64,000 nt of DNA from Novosphingobium sp. (GTDB taxonomy: Bacteria > Pseudomonadota > Alphaproteobacteria > Sphingomonadales > Sphingomonadaceae): positions 62,001 to 126,000 of the forward strand of contig NZ_JAPZQX010000004.1 in assembly GCF_027531025.1 (NCBI RefSeq), read 5' to 3'. The translations under genes were made by a program, and so were the position numbers. This document shows positions 8,785-19,760 of the stretch, one piece after another. The notes beneath the pieces were generated by a model. That model was not told where the DNA came from. It saw only the letters and a program-made list of their open reading frames with translations, and made no database searches. Position 1 is the first letter of the stretch, and the number at the start of each line of letters is the position of its first letter.

Positions 8785-9666
8785 ATGGCGATGCGTTCGT
8801 GGTTGTTCGTACCCGGTGACAGCGAAAAGAAGCTGGGCAAGGCCGCCGCGACCGGGGCCGACGTGATCATAGTCGACCTGGAGGATTCGGTTGCCCCGGC
8901 CAACAAGCCGCGCGCCCGCGAACTGGCGCGGGAATGGCTGGGTGCGCACCGTCATCAGGTCGCCGAGCGCAAGTTCGGCCGCTGGGTGCGGATCAACGCG
9001 CTCGACAGCCGGATGTGGCGCGACGACCTTGTCGCCGTGCTGCCCGGTGCGCCGGACGGGATCATGCTGCCCAAGTCGGCCGGGCCGGAATCGGTCCAGG
9101 CGCTGGGGGCCGAGCTTTACGAACTGGAACAGCGCAGCGGCCTCGCCACCGGATCGGTCAAGATCCTGCCGCTGGTCAGCGAAACGGCGGCCGCGGCCAT
9201 CTCGATCCCGGCCTATGCCTCCGCGCCGCTGCCGCGCCTCGCTGGATTGACCTGGGGCGGGGAAGACCTGTCCGCCGCGATCGGCGCCAGCCGCAAGTAT
9301 GACAAGGATGGCCGCTGGACCGATGCCTTCCGCCTTGTCCGCGCCCAGACCCTGCTGACGGCCCATGCCCGCGGGGTGATCGCGATCGACACGCTCCACG
9401 CCGATTTCGCCGATACCAAGGGACTGAAGCGGATCGCCGAGGAAGCCCGCGCCGATGGCTTTACCGGGATGCTGGCAATCCACCCGGCGCAGGTGCCGGT
9501 GATCAACGAAGCCTTCACCCCGACCGAGGCCGAACTGGAGGAAGCCCGCGCGATCGTCGCCGCCTTTGCCGGCAGCCCGGACGCCGGAACGCTCCAGATC
9601 GACCGCCGGATGATCGACCGCCCGCACCTTACGCTGGCGCGGCGGATGCTGGGGATCGAAGGGTAG
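8785..9666 (+). CDS. CitE/HpcH-family acyl-CoA lyase
   Basis: A 293-residue TIM-barrel protein of the CitE-like group, which cleaves or forms 3-hydroxyacyl-CoAs such as malyl-, citramalyl- or beta-methylmalyl-CoA. Signatures: RSWLFVPGDSEKKL at the N-terminus, DVIIVDLEDSVAP (metal-binding acidic pair), RINALDS, and DGIMLPKSAGPE. The terminal AIHPAQVPVINEAFTP is the conserved CoA-side segment. The citrate-lyase partners CitD and CitF are absent, so it is a stand-alone CitE-like enzyme. Exact substrate not determinable. Confidence 0.9.
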   Translation: MAMRSWLFVPGDSEKKLGKAAATGADVIIVDLEDSVAPANKPRARELAREWLGAHRHQVAERKFGRWVRINALDSRMWRDDLVAVLPGAPDGIMLPKSAGPESVQALGAELYELEQRSGLATGSVKILPLVSETAAAAISIPAYASAPLPRLAGLTWGGEDLSAAIGASRKYDKDGRWTDAFRLVRAQTLLTAHARGVIAIDTLHADFADTKGLKRIAEEARADGFTGMLAIHPAQVPVINEAFTPTEAELEEARAIVAAFAGSPDAGTLQIDRRMIDRPHLTLARRMLGIEG

Positions 9667-9669
9667 CGA

Positions 9670-9690
9670 GACCGGGCGCTAGGCCCGGTC
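9670..9690. terminator. Hairpin between convergent CitE-like gene and nadA
   Basis: GACCGGGC and GCCCGGTC form a perfect 8-bp stem with a five-base loop that contains the nadA stop codon. Probably a bidirectional terminator; no T-tract is present. Confidence 0.5.
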
Positions 9691-10665
9691 CAGGTCGCCC
9701 TTGCCCACGGTGCCGCCGGCCATGGCCAGCATGGCATCGAGGCTCTTCTTTGCCCTCAGCCGCAAGCCTTCCTCGATCTCGATCCGCGGCTGCAGGTCGC
9801 GCAGGGCAACGTAGAGCTTTTCGAGCGTGTTGAGCGCCATGTAGGGGCAGATGTTGCAGTTGCAGTTGCCGTCCGCCCCCGGCGCGCCGATGAAGGTCTT
9901 GTTCGGCAGGGCCAGCTGCATCTGGTGGATGATGTGCGGCTCGGTCGCGACGATCAGGGTATCGCCGGGGAAGGTCTTGGCAAAGTTCAGGATGCCGCTG
10001 GTGCTGCCGACATAGTCGGCATGGTCGACGATGGTCGGCGGGCATTCCGGGTGCGCGGCGATCGGCGCCCCGGGGTGCTGGGCCTTGAGCTTCAGGAGCT
10101 CGGTCTCGCTGAAGGCCTCGTGAACGATGCAGACCCCCGGCCAGAGCAGCATGTCGCGCCCGAACTTGCGGTTGAGATAGCCGCCGAGGTGCCGGTCAGG
10201 CCCGAAGATGATCTTCTGTTCGGGCGGGATCTGGGCGAGGATCGTCTCGGCGCTGGAGCTGGTGACGATCACGTCCGACAGCGCCTTCACCTCGGTCGAA
10301 CAGTTGATGTAGGTCAGCGCGATGTGATCGGGGTGCGCCTCGCGGAAAGCCCTGAACTTTTCCGGCGGGCAGGAGTCCTCAAGGCTGCACCCGGCGTCCA
10401 GGTCGGGCAGGATCACGATCTTGTCGGGGGAGAGGATCTTGGCCGTGTCGGCCATGAACTTCACCCCGCAGAAGGCGATCACATCGGCATCGGTGGCTGC
10501 CGCCTTTTTCGACAGCTCCAGCGAATCGCCCACGAAATCGGCCAGGTCCTGGATTTCCGGCTTCTGGTAGTAATGCGCCAGGATCACCGCGTTGCGCTCC
10601 TTGCGCAGGCGTTCGATCTCGGCGCGGACGTCGATTCCGGAAAGGTTGGTCGGCTGGGCGGTCAT
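9679..10665 (-). CDS. nadA: Quinolinate synthase A
   Basis: NadA condenses iminoaspartate with dihydroxyacetone phosphate to quinolinate, the second step of de novo NAD synthesis, using a 4Fe-4S cluster. The 328-residue protein has AVILAHYYQKPEIQDLADFV at the start and the three conserved cluster-cysteine regions: IAFCGVKFMADT, WPGVCIVHEAF and NCNCNICPYMALNTLEKL. The substrate loop is present as HPECPPTIVDHADYVGST. Length is normal. nadB and nadC are not in the window. Confidence 0.97.
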   Translation of the reverse strand: MTAQPTNLSGIDVRAEIERLRKERNAVILAHYYQKPEIQDLADFVGDSLELSKKAAATDADVIAFCGVKFMADTAKILSPDKIVILPDLDAGCSLEDSCPPEKFRAFREAHPDHIALTYINCSTEVKALSDVIVTSSSAETILAQIPPEQKIIFGPDRHLGGYLNRKFGRDMLLWPGVCIVHEAFSETELLKLKAQHPGAPIAAHPECPPTIVDHADYVGSTSGILNFAKTFPGDTLIVATEPHIIHQMQLALPNKTFIGAPGADGNCNCNICPYMALNTLEKLYVALRDLQPRIEIEEGLRLRAKKSLDAMLAMAGGTVGKGDLDRA

Positions 10666-10730
10666 CTGGGGGTCCCTTTGCGAAGCGGGTCCCAGATGGC
10701 CCTTTAGGCCGGGCTAATCAAGCCGCGCAA

Positions 10731-11492
10731 TTACGGGACATAGGCCTGCATCGGCCGCGCCGCGCCGGGGTGCCCGGCCATGATCTGCTCGGTCAGCGCG
10801 ATGCCCCAGTCGGTATAGGCCAGGAACTCACCCAGGGCGAGCGAGCCGACCCCTGCCAACAGCGCCACGAACCAGGCCGGGTGGGCATGACCCAGGTGCT
10901 TTCTGTCGCGCAGTATTCCAGCCACGACGAAGACCAGGCCGACAAGGTTGGTGATCTCCCAGGCCCAGGCTCCGAACAGCGGTGCGGGCAGGATCCGCCC
11001 GAAGCCGGGGCCCAGGATCGTCGCCATCCCACCCAGCATCAGGCGCCGGTGCCAGTCAGTCCGCTTGCGCATCGCCACAGCGCCCAGCGAAAGCGCGGCA
11101 AAGGTGATCATGCTGATCGGATTGCTGATCATGAATTCATTGGCATCGAAGAAGAATGGGCCGCCGGTGCGCCGCAGCGAAGTGACCGTAATGGCCACGC
11201 CCAGCGCTACCATCAGCGGAATCCACAGCACCGAGATCCAGCCGAGCCGCCGGTGCAGCGCCACATTGCCGCCCGCGACCAATGCCGATTGCGTGACCAG
11301 CAGGGCGACCCAGCCAAAGAACACCACGCCGTGGACATGATAGATCAGCGGCACGGCGAAGGTGCTACGCCCCATGGCCAGGTGCAGGCTGAACCCGGCC
11401 ACGATCACCGCCCCCATCAGGCAGGCCATCTTGAAGAAAAAGCGCTCTTCGGCGCGCGCGGCCATGCCGCCCTGGTCGAATGTCGTGGCCAT
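10731..11492 (-). CDS. Seven-TM membrane protein with two HRRL motifs
   Basis: Not assigned to a named family. The 253-residue protein has seven hydrophobic segments. Conserved-looking polar features are YHVHGVVFFGW in the second helix and two HRRL motifs (ALHRRLGW and DWHRRLML) at matching cytoplasmic helix starts, suggesting an internal repeat and possibly histidine-liganded haem or metal. The chosen start MATTFDQGG has GGAGAG five bases upstream; a longer open frame adds an unlikely GC-rich leader. It lies downstream of the MBL hydrolase on the same strand, 86 bases away. Confidence 0.72.
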   Translation of the reverse strand: MATTFDQGGMAARAEERFFFKMACLMGAVIVAGFSLHLAMGRSTFAVPLIYHVHGVVFFGWVALLVTQSALVAGGNVALHRRLGWISVLWIPLMVALGVAITVTSLRRTGGPFFFDANEFMISNPISMITFAALSLGAVAMRKRTDWHRRLMLGGMATILGPGFGRILPAPLFGAWAWEITNLVGLVFVVAGILRDRKHLGHAHPAWFVALLAGVGSLALGEFLAYTDWGIALTEQIMAGHPGAARPMQAYVP

Positions 11493-11578
11493 TGGCTCTC
11501 CCCATCCCATGGCGCGACCCACTGGGCCGACTCTTGCCATGGTTTCGATTGGGACGAAAGCGGTGATTGCTGGCGCGG

Positions 11579-12502
11579 CTAGGCGCTGACTGCCCAGATT
11601 TCGTCGCGGCAGGCCACCCGCCCCTGGCGCTCCAGGTCAACCAGATGCGCCAGCACCGATCGGCCCGCCGCGCCGGTGAGCCGGGGGTCGAGCCCCTTGT
11701 ACATCACGGCAACCATGTCCGGGATCTGCTGCGGCCCGGTGGCCAGCAGCTTGAGGATCTGCGCCTCGCGGCTGCGGCGGTGGCCCAGCATGCCGCGCAC
11801 CAGCTGGCGCGGCTTGTCCACCGCAGGGCCATGGGCCGGGTAAAGCCGCTTGTCGTCGCGGTCATAAAGCTTTTGCAGGCTCGCCATATAGGCGCTCATG
11901 TCACCATCGGGGGGCGAGACGACGCTGGTCGACCAGGCCATCACGTGATCGCCGGTGAACAATGCCCCGCTTTCAACCAGGCCATAGCACAGGTGGTTGC
12001 TGGTATGGCCCGGCGTGGCGACAGCCTCGATCGTCCAGTCGGGGCCGGAAATGCGCTCGCCATCGCTCAGCACCCGGTCGGGCGCATAGCTGTGGTCAAA
12101 GGCGCTGTCGGCGCGCGGGCCATCGTCGCTCAGCACCAAGGGCGCGCAGCCGATGATGGCCGCGCCGGTCAGCGCCTTCAAAGGGGCGGCGGCGGGAGAG
12201 TGGTCGCGGTGGGTGTGGGTGCACAGGATCGCGGTGATCCGGGCCGTGCCGACCGCCGCCAGGATCGCCTCGACATGGCCGACGCCATTGGTATCCGCGC
12301 CCTTGAACGGGCTGGGCTCGCTGCCGATGCTGCCGTCCGCCGGGCCGGGATCGATCACCGCCACTTCATCCCCCGCGCCGACGATATAGGTCTGCGTGCC
12401 GGTGAAGGTATAGGGCGAGGGATTGGGGGCCAGCACGCGCCGCACCAGCGGTTCGCATTGCTCGCTCAGGCCAGTGGGCCAGGGTTTGGGCGGGGCATCC
12501 AT
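11579..12502 (-). CDS. MBL-fold metallohydrolase (LACTB2-like)
   Basis: A 307-residue metallo-beta-lactamase-fold hydrolase. The metal site is CTHTHRDHSPAAA (HxHxDH), ATPGHTSNHLCY and FTGDHVM, and the C-terminal LYPAHGP supplies the last histidine. A C-terminal winged-helix-like region (about 225-307, LTGAAGRSVLAHLVDLERQG) is the architecture of the LACTB2/glyoxalase-II-like subgroup, some of which are RNases. Start MDAPPKPWP is the first ATG where homology begins. Substrate unknown. Confidence 0.85.
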   Translation of the reverse strand: MDAPPKPWPTGLSEQCEPLVRRVLAPNPSPYTFTGTQTYIVGAGDEVAVIDPGPADGSIGSEPSPFKGADTNGVGHVEAILAAVGTARITAILCTHTHRDHSPAAAPLKALTGAAIIGCAPLVLSDDGPRADSAFDHSYAPDRVLSDGERISGPDWTIEAVATPGHTSNHLCYGLVESGALFTGDHVMAWSTSVVSPPDGDMSAYMASLQKLYDRDDKRLYPAHGPAVDKPRQLVRGMLGHRRSREAQILKLLATGPQQIPDMVAVMYKGLDPRLTGAAGRSVLAHLVDLERQGRVACRDEIWAVSA

Positions 12503-12534
12503 GCCTACCCATATGGTAACTACAGGCGTTTGTG

Positions 12535-12583
12535 TCGAGCAAAGTCGAGATACGGGTGCGCATGGTGTCTCGACTTCGCTCGA
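12535..12583. repeat. Intergenic inverted repeat (TCTCGACTTCGCTCGA type)
   Basis: TCGAGCAAAGTCGAGA and, after 17 bases, TCTCGACTTCGCTCGA are inverted copies with 15 of 16 positions complementary. The element fills most of the gap between the divergent MBL hydrolase and glpK and ends 22 bases before the glpK ATG. Sequences of this type are, to my knowledge, scattered between genes in sphingomonad genomes, but I could not count copies elsewhere and found only this one in the window. Confidence 0.65.
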
Positions 12584-12605
12584 TGTGAACGGCAAGAAGG
12601 CAAGC

Positions 12606-14071
<1,466 letters not shown>

Positions 14072-14075
<4 letters not shown>

Positions 14076-15064
14076 GCTTTTCGCGCTGGCGCCTTCGTGA
14101 AGGTCCAGCCTTCGGGCATGGCCCGGGCGACAAGATTGCCGACCGACATCGGCTGGCGTGCGACCAGGCTGTCGAACAGCCGCGCCACGGCGCTGCCGCG
14201 CGGCTCTGCCCCGTCCAGTTCCTGCACGATCCGGGCAAGGACGCGCATGGCAATCGCGCGCGGGGCCTGCGGGCGATAGGTCAGCCCCATCGGCCCGCGC
14301 GTCACCGCCTCGTCCCATTCGCGCCGGGCCGCCCAGTCCAGCGCGGTATCGGCATCGGCGAGGTGCGCGGCGCTGGCGGCCAACGCAGGGACATCGATCC
14401 AGTCGGCCTGGGCCAGCGCCTTGCGCAGCCGCGCGCGGTCGAAGCGATCGTCGGTGTTGGAGGGATCCTCGGCGGCGGTCAGCCCGGCGGCGCGGACTAC
14501 TTCGGCCAGCTCGGCCCGCCGCCAGTCGAGCAGCGGGCGCAGCAGCGGCAGGCGCGTGCCCGGCACCGGGCCCAGCGCGCGCACCCCGGCCAGGCCCGCA
14601 ACGCCGCTCGCCCGGTTCAATCGCAGCAACAGGGTTTCGGCCTGATCGTCGGCATGGTGCGCGGTGGCAAGGGCGGCAAGATCCTCTTCCGCCATCCACC
14701 CGGCCAGCGCCGCATAGCGCGCGGCGCGAGCCTCGGCCTGAACGTTGCCCGGATCGAGCTGAACCTTCAGCGTGCGGTGCGGTACGCCCAGCGCGGCGCA
14801 GATTGCCGCCACCATCTCTGCCTCGGCCGCGCTTTCCGCGCGCAGGCCGTGATCGACCGTCGCCGCCGCGATCCGGCCGGGCAGGGCGGCCTGGGCCAGC
14901 AGCAGCAGGGCCAGGCTGTCGGGCCCGCCCGATACGGCGAGCGCAAGGCGTGCGGCGGGATCGGCATGAGCCGACCAGAGCCGCGCCAGAGCGGCGGCGA
15001 AGCTTTCGATCAAAGCGGGCGAAAGCGCCCTATCAATCGCACTTGAGCCCGGCGCGGGTGGCAT
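14072..15064 (-). CDS. tilS: tRNA(Ile)-lysidine synthase
   Basis: TilS converts C34 of the CAU-anticodon tRNA(Ile) to lysidine so that it reads AUA. The 330-residue protein has the N-type PP-loop LAVSGGPDSLALLLLAQAA (about residue 42), TVDHGLRAES, ATAHHADDQAETLLLRL and NTDDRFDRARLR. The start codon lies 32 bases inside the upstream ybgF gene, suggesting coupling; an in-frame TTG at PALIESF is a possible later start. The ybgF-tilS order is common next to the tol-pal cluster in alphaproteobacteria, but tol-pal itself is not here. Confidence 0.94.
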
Positions 15065-16088
15065 CGTACTGGGTCTTCAGGCGGCCGGCGGCTTCGCGTG
15101 GAAACTCGTCGACGAACTGGGCCAGCGCGATGCAAGCACGGTTGGTGTCCTTCTGGCGCTTGGTCGCTTCGGCCAGGAACAAGACCGAATCCGCCGCGCG
15201 ATCGCGGAACTGGCGATCCTTGTAGTTTTCCAGGAACCACTTCTGCGCCTCGACCGGCTTGCCATCGTCGAGATAGGCGCGGCCGAGCAGGTTGCGCGCA
15301 AACGAGCGGCGCGCGTGGCGCGGATACTTGTCGAGGAACAGGATCAGCTGCTGCTGTGCCTCGGGATAGAACTTGGCCTCCCACAGGCGGAAGCCATAGC
15401 TGTACTCGTCGTCACCCGCGTCGTCGGTCTTGGGCTTCTCGATCGCGCGGACCGCGGCGAGGCGCTGGGCGGAAGGCGCGGCCGGGCGAGCAGCCGGACG
15501 CCCGCTGGCCGCAGTCGGCGTCGCAGTCGGGCGCGGGGCCGGTGCGGTTGCGGTGGGGCGCGGCGCGGGGCCAGTCATCGCGGTCAGGTTGGAGCCGGTG
15601 GCCGCACCGGTGGTCGGCGCGGATGCAGGCGTGGTGGCTGCCGTAGTGGCCGCTGCCGCGGGCGTTGTCGCCGCCACGCTCGCAGCCGGAGCCGGGGCCG
15701 GGGCCGGAGCAGGGCTGGGGGTGGCAAGCGCGGTCAGCCGCGCTTCCAGCTGCGCCAGCTTGTTGCTGTTCTCTTCCTGCTGGGCGGTCAGCCGCGCCAG
15801 CTGGGCCTCGATCGCATCGACCCGGGTCAGCAGGTCGGACACGGGATTGCTGGCCGGCGTGCCGCTGGGGCTGGCGGTCGGGGTGCCGGGCTGGGCCAGC
15901 GGGGGGAAGAACTTGCCATCACCGCCGGGGAAGACCTGCCGCTGCAAGGCGCGGACTTCGGCTTCCAGCTTGCGGATCCGTGTTTCGGCGCCCTGGTCGG
16001 TCGCGTTGCTTTGCGCGATTACCGGCGCGGCCAGCGCCACGGCCAGGGCTGCCAGCAGGGGGCGGCGCAGGGCGGCAAATCGGTTCAT
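15033..16088 (-). CDS. ybgF: YbgF/CpoB-like periplasmic TPR protein
   Basis: Periplasmic protein of the Tol-Pal/cell-division accessory family, 351 residues. It has a Sec signal peptide (MNRFAALRRPLLAALAVALAA, cut near VIAQ), a coiled coil (ETRIRKLEAEVRALQRQV and VDAIEAQLARLTAQQEENSN), a long Ala/Pro/Thr-rich linker (about 120-200) and three C-terminal TPR-like helices pairs from EYSYGFRLWEAKFY onward. The linker is unusually long compared with E. coli CpoB (about 263 residues in total). Co-directional with tilS and the RodZ-like gene. Confidence 0.87.
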   Translation of the reverse strand: MNRFAALRRPLLAALAVALAAPVIAQSNATDQGAETRIRKLEAEVRALQRQVFPGGDGKFFPPLAQPGTPTASPSGTPASNPVSDLLTRVDAIEAQLARLTAQQEENSNKLAQLEARLTALATPSPAPAPAPAPAASVAATTPAAAATTAATTPASAPTTGAATGSNLTAMTGPAPRPTATAPAPRPTATPTAASGRPAARPAAPSAQRLAAVRAIEKPKTDDAGDDEYSYGFRLWEAKFYPEAQQQLILFLDKYPRHARRSFARNLLGRAYLDDGKPVEAQKWFLENYKDRQFRDRAADSVLFLAEATKRQKDTNRACIALAQFVDEFPREAAGRLKTQYDATRAGLKCD

Positions 16089-16183
16089 CGGGTCAGTCCC
16101 ATCCAGTCAGTCAGCCCGCCGGGCATGGCTGGCAGGCATGTGAAACATAGTATCGCGGGTGTTAACCTGTCGAGCGGCCAGGG

Positions 16184-17161
16184 CTAACTATCCGCAGTTC
16201 CGGCATTTGTGGTCGTGGCAGGCGCTGTAGTCGGCTCCGTTGCCGGGGCCGCGGTCGGCACGGCCTCGGTCGGGGCGGCCAGTGGCGTCGCCGCGCGCTG
16301 CGCCGCCGGGCGGGCGGCAGGGCGGGCCGGGAGGAGGGCAGTGGCGGCCGCAGCGGCGGCATCGCTCGCCGCCGGGCTGGCATTGCCCCGTGCCAGCAGG
16401 GCGGCGCCGGTTACCGGGACATCGCGCATCAGCTGCTGGCTGGCCGAAAGCGGCGCCACGGCGCGCCCGCCCACCGTGATTGCCAGGCCATCGGGCCGCG
16501 CGGTGGTCAGCGTCACGCCGGGCAGTCCGGTCGGCAGGGTCCAGCTTTCGCCCAGTGCCAGTTCCTTTTGCAGCAATTGCTGGCCCTGGGCATCGGCGAA
16601 GCGCACCCAGACCTTGTCGCGCGTGGCGGTAAACACCACCGGGCCATCGGCGGGCATTGCGACCGGTGCGGGCGCGGGGCTGGCCTTGGCGACCGCGACC
16701 GGGGTTTCCCGCGGCAGCAACGAGGGCAGCGATCCGCCCGGTGCAAACAGGTTGGGCCAGAAGGCAAAACCGGCCAGCAGCACCAGCGCCAGGCCGGCAG
16801 CAGCAAACCAGGCCACGCGGCTGCCGGGCAGCCGGGCCGGATCGCCAGGCTCGAAAGCCTGGGTCGGGCGGCTGACATATTCCGGTTGCTGGCGGCCCAG
16901 CTCGTCGCGGACCATCGCGGTGATGGCATTGCCATCCAGGCCAACGGCCTTGGCGTAAGTGCGCGAGAAGCCGATCGCATAGGTTCGCGAGGGCAGGTCG
17001 GCAAAGCGATCCTGCTCGATCGCCTCGATCTGGCGTTCGGAAATCCGGGTTTGCGCGGCGATCTGGGCGCGGGTCTTGCCCGCAGCTTCGCGCGCGCGGG
17101 CCAGCAGCACGCCGGGGCTTTCGAGCGGGAGCTCGGCTTCGTGTTCTTCGTCAGTTACCAT
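16184..17161 (-). CDS. RodZ-like helix-turn-helix membrane protein
   Basis: A 325-residue bitopic protein with RodZ architecture: a cytoplasmic HTH (GVLLARAREAAGKTRAQIAA and ISERQIEAIEQDRFADLP, residues 17-56, with FSRTYAKAVGLD), one TM helix (about 115-137, VAWFAAAGLALVLLAGFAFW) and a periplasmic DUF4115 domain (VVFTATRDKVWVRFADAQGQ to LAITVGGRAVAP). The C-terminal 90 residues are an Ala/Thr/Pro-rich tail. RodZ links MreB to the elongasome; the mre genes are not in view, so the function is inferred from architecture alone. Confidence 0.82.
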   Translation of the reverse strand: MVTDEEHEAELPLESPGVLLARAREAAGKTRAQIAAQTRISERQIEAIEQDRFADLPSRTYAIGFSRTYAKAVGLDGNAITAMVRDELGRQQPEYVSRPTQAFEPGDPARLPGSRVAWFAAAGLALVLLAGFAFWPNLFAPGGSLPSLLPRETPVAVAKASPAPAPVAMPADGPVVFTATRDKVWVRFADAQGQQLLQKELALGESWTLPTGLPGVTLTTARPDGLAITVGGRAVAPLSASQQLMRDVPVTGAALLARGNASPAASDAAAAAATALLPARPAARPAAQRAATPLAAPTEAVPTAAPATEPTTAPATTTNAGTADS

Positions 17162-17309
17162 CGCGACCTCGGAAGCGGCCCTTTTCGTTCTGAACCTGCC
17201 CCTCGGGCCGCGACCATCCCGTTTTGCGCCGCGCTGTCAACGACAAAAGCCGCTGGCGGGGTGCGTCATGCGACAGGTTGGCAATGCCCTGCGCCGAATG
17301 GCCGCACGG

Positions 17310-19583
17310 TCAATCGCAATCGATCCCGCGTTCCTGGGCCCAGGCCAGCAAGGCCTCGCGCAGGCTGGGCGGCGGGGAGTGCAGCCAGCCGGTCATTGCC
17401 TTGCCGATTTCGCCGAGGTCGACCTTGCGGACCAGCTCCTTGATCGGGCCGACCGAGGCCGGGGTGATCGACAGGCGGTGGATGCCGATGCCCAGCAGGG
17501 CCAGGGCCTCAAGCCGTCGCCCACCCATTTCGCCGCAGACGGTCACGTCCACATCATGCCCGGCCACGCCCTGCATCACGCGCTTGAGGAAGCGCAGGAT
17601 CGCCGGGCTGAGCCAGTCATAGCGCTCCGCCAGCTTGGGATTGGCGCGATCGGCCGCGAACAGGAACTGGGTCAGGTCATTCGTGCCGATCGACAGGAAC
17701 GACAGCTTGGGGGCCAGCACGTCGAGCTGTTCGGCCAGTGCCGGGACTTCCAGCATCGCGCCATAGCGGATCGCATCGGGCAGCAGTTTCTTCTGGCCCT
17801 TGAGATAGGCCCGCTGGTTTTCGAACACCTGGCGTGCGGCATCGAATTCCCACGGTTCGGTGACCATCGGGAACATGACATTGAGCGTCCGCCCCGCGGC
17901 TGCCTCAAGCAGGGCGCGGGCCTGGACCTTGAGCAGCCCGTCGCGCTCCAGCGCCACGCGCAGCGCGCGCCAGCCCATCGCCGGGTTCTCCTCCTGCTCG
18001 CCATCGTTGTGGCGTAGGTAGGGCAGCACCTTGTCGCCGCCGATATCGACCGTGCGGAACACCACCGGCTTGTCGCCAGCGGCCTCCAGCACGTCGCGAT
18101 AGAGCCGGGTCTGGCGTTCGCGCGCGGGCAGGGTGGCGGAAACCAGGAACTGGAATTCGGTGCGGAACAGGCCCACCCCGTCGGCCCCGGTCAGCGCCAG
18201 GCTTGGCATGTCATCGCGCAGGCCCGCGTTCATCATCACCGTGATGCGCGTGCCGCAGCGGGTAAAGGGTTCGACATCGCGCAGCTTGGCATAGGCGGCC
18301 TGGCGCTCGCGACTCTTGGCGAAGCGGGCGTCGAAGGCCTCCAGCATCGGCTGGTTGGGCCGCACCGTGACCTTGCCCTGATCGCCATCGAGCAGCAGCT
18401 GGTCGCCCTCGCGCACCGCCCCGCGCAGCGAGCGCAGCCGGCCCAGCACCGGAATGCCCATGGCCCGCGCCACGATCACCACGTGGGCGGTCAGCGAGCC
18501 TTCTTCCAGCAGCACGCCCTTGAGGCGGCGCTTGTCATATTCCAGCAGCTCGGCCGGGCCGAGGTTGCGGGCAATCAGGATCGCATCCTGCTTCAGCCCC
18601 ATCGAGGCCGCCGTGCCCATCTGGCCGGAAACGATCCGCAGCAGCCGGTTGGAGAGGTCCTCCAAGTCGTGCATCCGGTCGGCCAGCAATGGGTCATCGA
18701 TCTGGCGCATCCGCATCCGGGTGCGCTGCTGGACGCGTTCGATCGCCGCTTCGGCGGTAAGCCCGGAATCGATCGCCTCGATGATCCGGCGGCTCCAGCC
18801 TTCGTCATAAGCGAACATCTTGTAGGTCTGGAGCACTTCCTCGTGCTCGCCGCCAACGCCGAATTCGGCCTGGCTGGCCATCCGGTCGATCTGTTCGCGC
18901 ATCTTGTCAAAGGCCAGGTAGACGCGCTGCAGTTCGGCATCGCGATCCTCAGCCATGGTGTGTTCGATGGTGATGCGTGGCTGGTGGAACACCGCCACCC
19001 CGCTGGCCAGCCCCTTGACCAGGCTGAGCCCGGTCAGGTGCTGCGGCCCGGTCTGCGCGGGGCCGAGTAGGGCCTGCTCCTCGTCCACCAGATCGGCATT
19101 GGCGATCAGTTCGGACAGGACCATCGCCACGGTCTGCAGCGCCTCGATCTCCACTTCCTCGTAGCGGCGGGGCTCGGCATGCTGGACGCAGAGTACGCCC
19201 ACCGCCCGTTCGCGCCGCACGATCGGCACCCCGGCAAAGGAATGGAATTTTTCCTCACCCGTTTCCGGGCGATAGGAAAAGTCCGGATGGGCCGTCGCTT
19301 CGGCCAGGTTCAGCATGTCGATGTTCTGGGCGATCGTGCCGACCAGCCCTTCGCCCACGGCCATGCGGGTCACGTGGACCGCCTCCTGCGCGAGGCCGCG
19401 GGTGGCGAACAGTTCCAGCATGCCTTCGCGCAGCAGGTAGATCGAGCAGACCTCGCTATCGAGGCCTTCACCGATGATCTCGACCACGTTGTTGAGCTTG
19501 GCCTGGGCATGGCTGCGCGAAGCCATGACATCGTGCAGGCGGGTCAGGATCGTGCGGGCGGCCGAAGCGGCAGAGCTGGGCAT
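17310..19583 (-). CDS. ptsP: PtsP, enzyme I of the nitrogen phosphotransferase system
   Basis: PEP-dependent kinase that phosphorylates NPr and starts the regulatory PTS-Ntr relay. The 757-residue protein has an N-terminal GAF domain (about 10-165), which EI-Ntr has and sugar EI lacks, then the EI N-terminal domain, the swivelling His domain with the phospho-His in GSLTAHVVIVARAMGIPVLG (about residue 380), and the PEP-binding barrel (GLFRTEFQFL, PMVTEPWEF, LSIGTNDLTQF, catalytic Cys in VTVCGEMGG). The ATG at MPSSAASAAR is chosen; a TTG two codons upstream is possible. Its partners NPr and EIIA-Ntr are outside the window. Confidence 0.95.
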   Translation of the reverse strand: MPSSAASAARTILTRLHDVMASRSHAQAKLNNVVEIIGEGLDSEVCSIYLLREGMLELFATRGLAQEAVHVTRMAVGEGLVGTIAQNIDMLNLAEATAHPDFSYRPETGEEKFHSFAGVPIVRRERAVGVLCVQHAEPRRYEEVEIEALQTVAMVLSELIANADLVDEEQALLGPAQTGPQHLTGLSLVKGLASGVAVFHQPRITIEHTMAEDRDAELQRVYLAFDKMREQIDRMASQAEFGVGGEHEEVLQTYKMFAYDEGWSRRIIEAIDSGLTAEAAIERVQQRTRMRMRQIDDPLLADRMHDLEDLSNRLLRIVSGQMGTAASMGLKQDAILIARNLGPAELLEYDKRRLKGVLLEEGSLTAHVVIVARAMGIPVLGRLRSLRGAVREGDQLLLDGDQGKVTVRPNQPMLEAFDARFAKSRERQAAYAKLRDVEPFTRCGTRITVMMNAGLRDDMPSLALTGADGVGLFRTEFQFLVSATLPARERQTRLYRDVLEAAGDKPVVFRTVDIGGDKVLPYLRHNDGEQEENPAMGWRALRVALERDGLLKVQARALLEAAAGRTLNVMFPMVTEPWEFDAARQVFENQRAYLKGQKKLLPDAIRYGAMLEVPALAEQLDVLAPKLSFLSIGTNDLTQFLFAADRANPKLAERYDWLSPAILRFLKRVMQGVAGHDVDVTVCGEMGGRRLEALALLGIGIHRLSITPASVGPIKELVRKVDLGEIGKAMTGWLHSPPPSLREALLAWAQERGIDCD

Positions 19584-19760
19584 AGGCAAGGTGCTAGCCC
19601 AAAGCGCGGCGCTTGGGAACGCGCCTGTGCTGTTGCGCAATCGCATTCAGTCCGACGCCGGGAACTGCCGGTCGTGGCGATTGGTTGATAGCGAGGTGTT
19701 CGGTGCCGTTCGCCCGGGCCGGGGGGAATGATCCCCCGCCCGGGGCGGCGTTGGGGCTGG

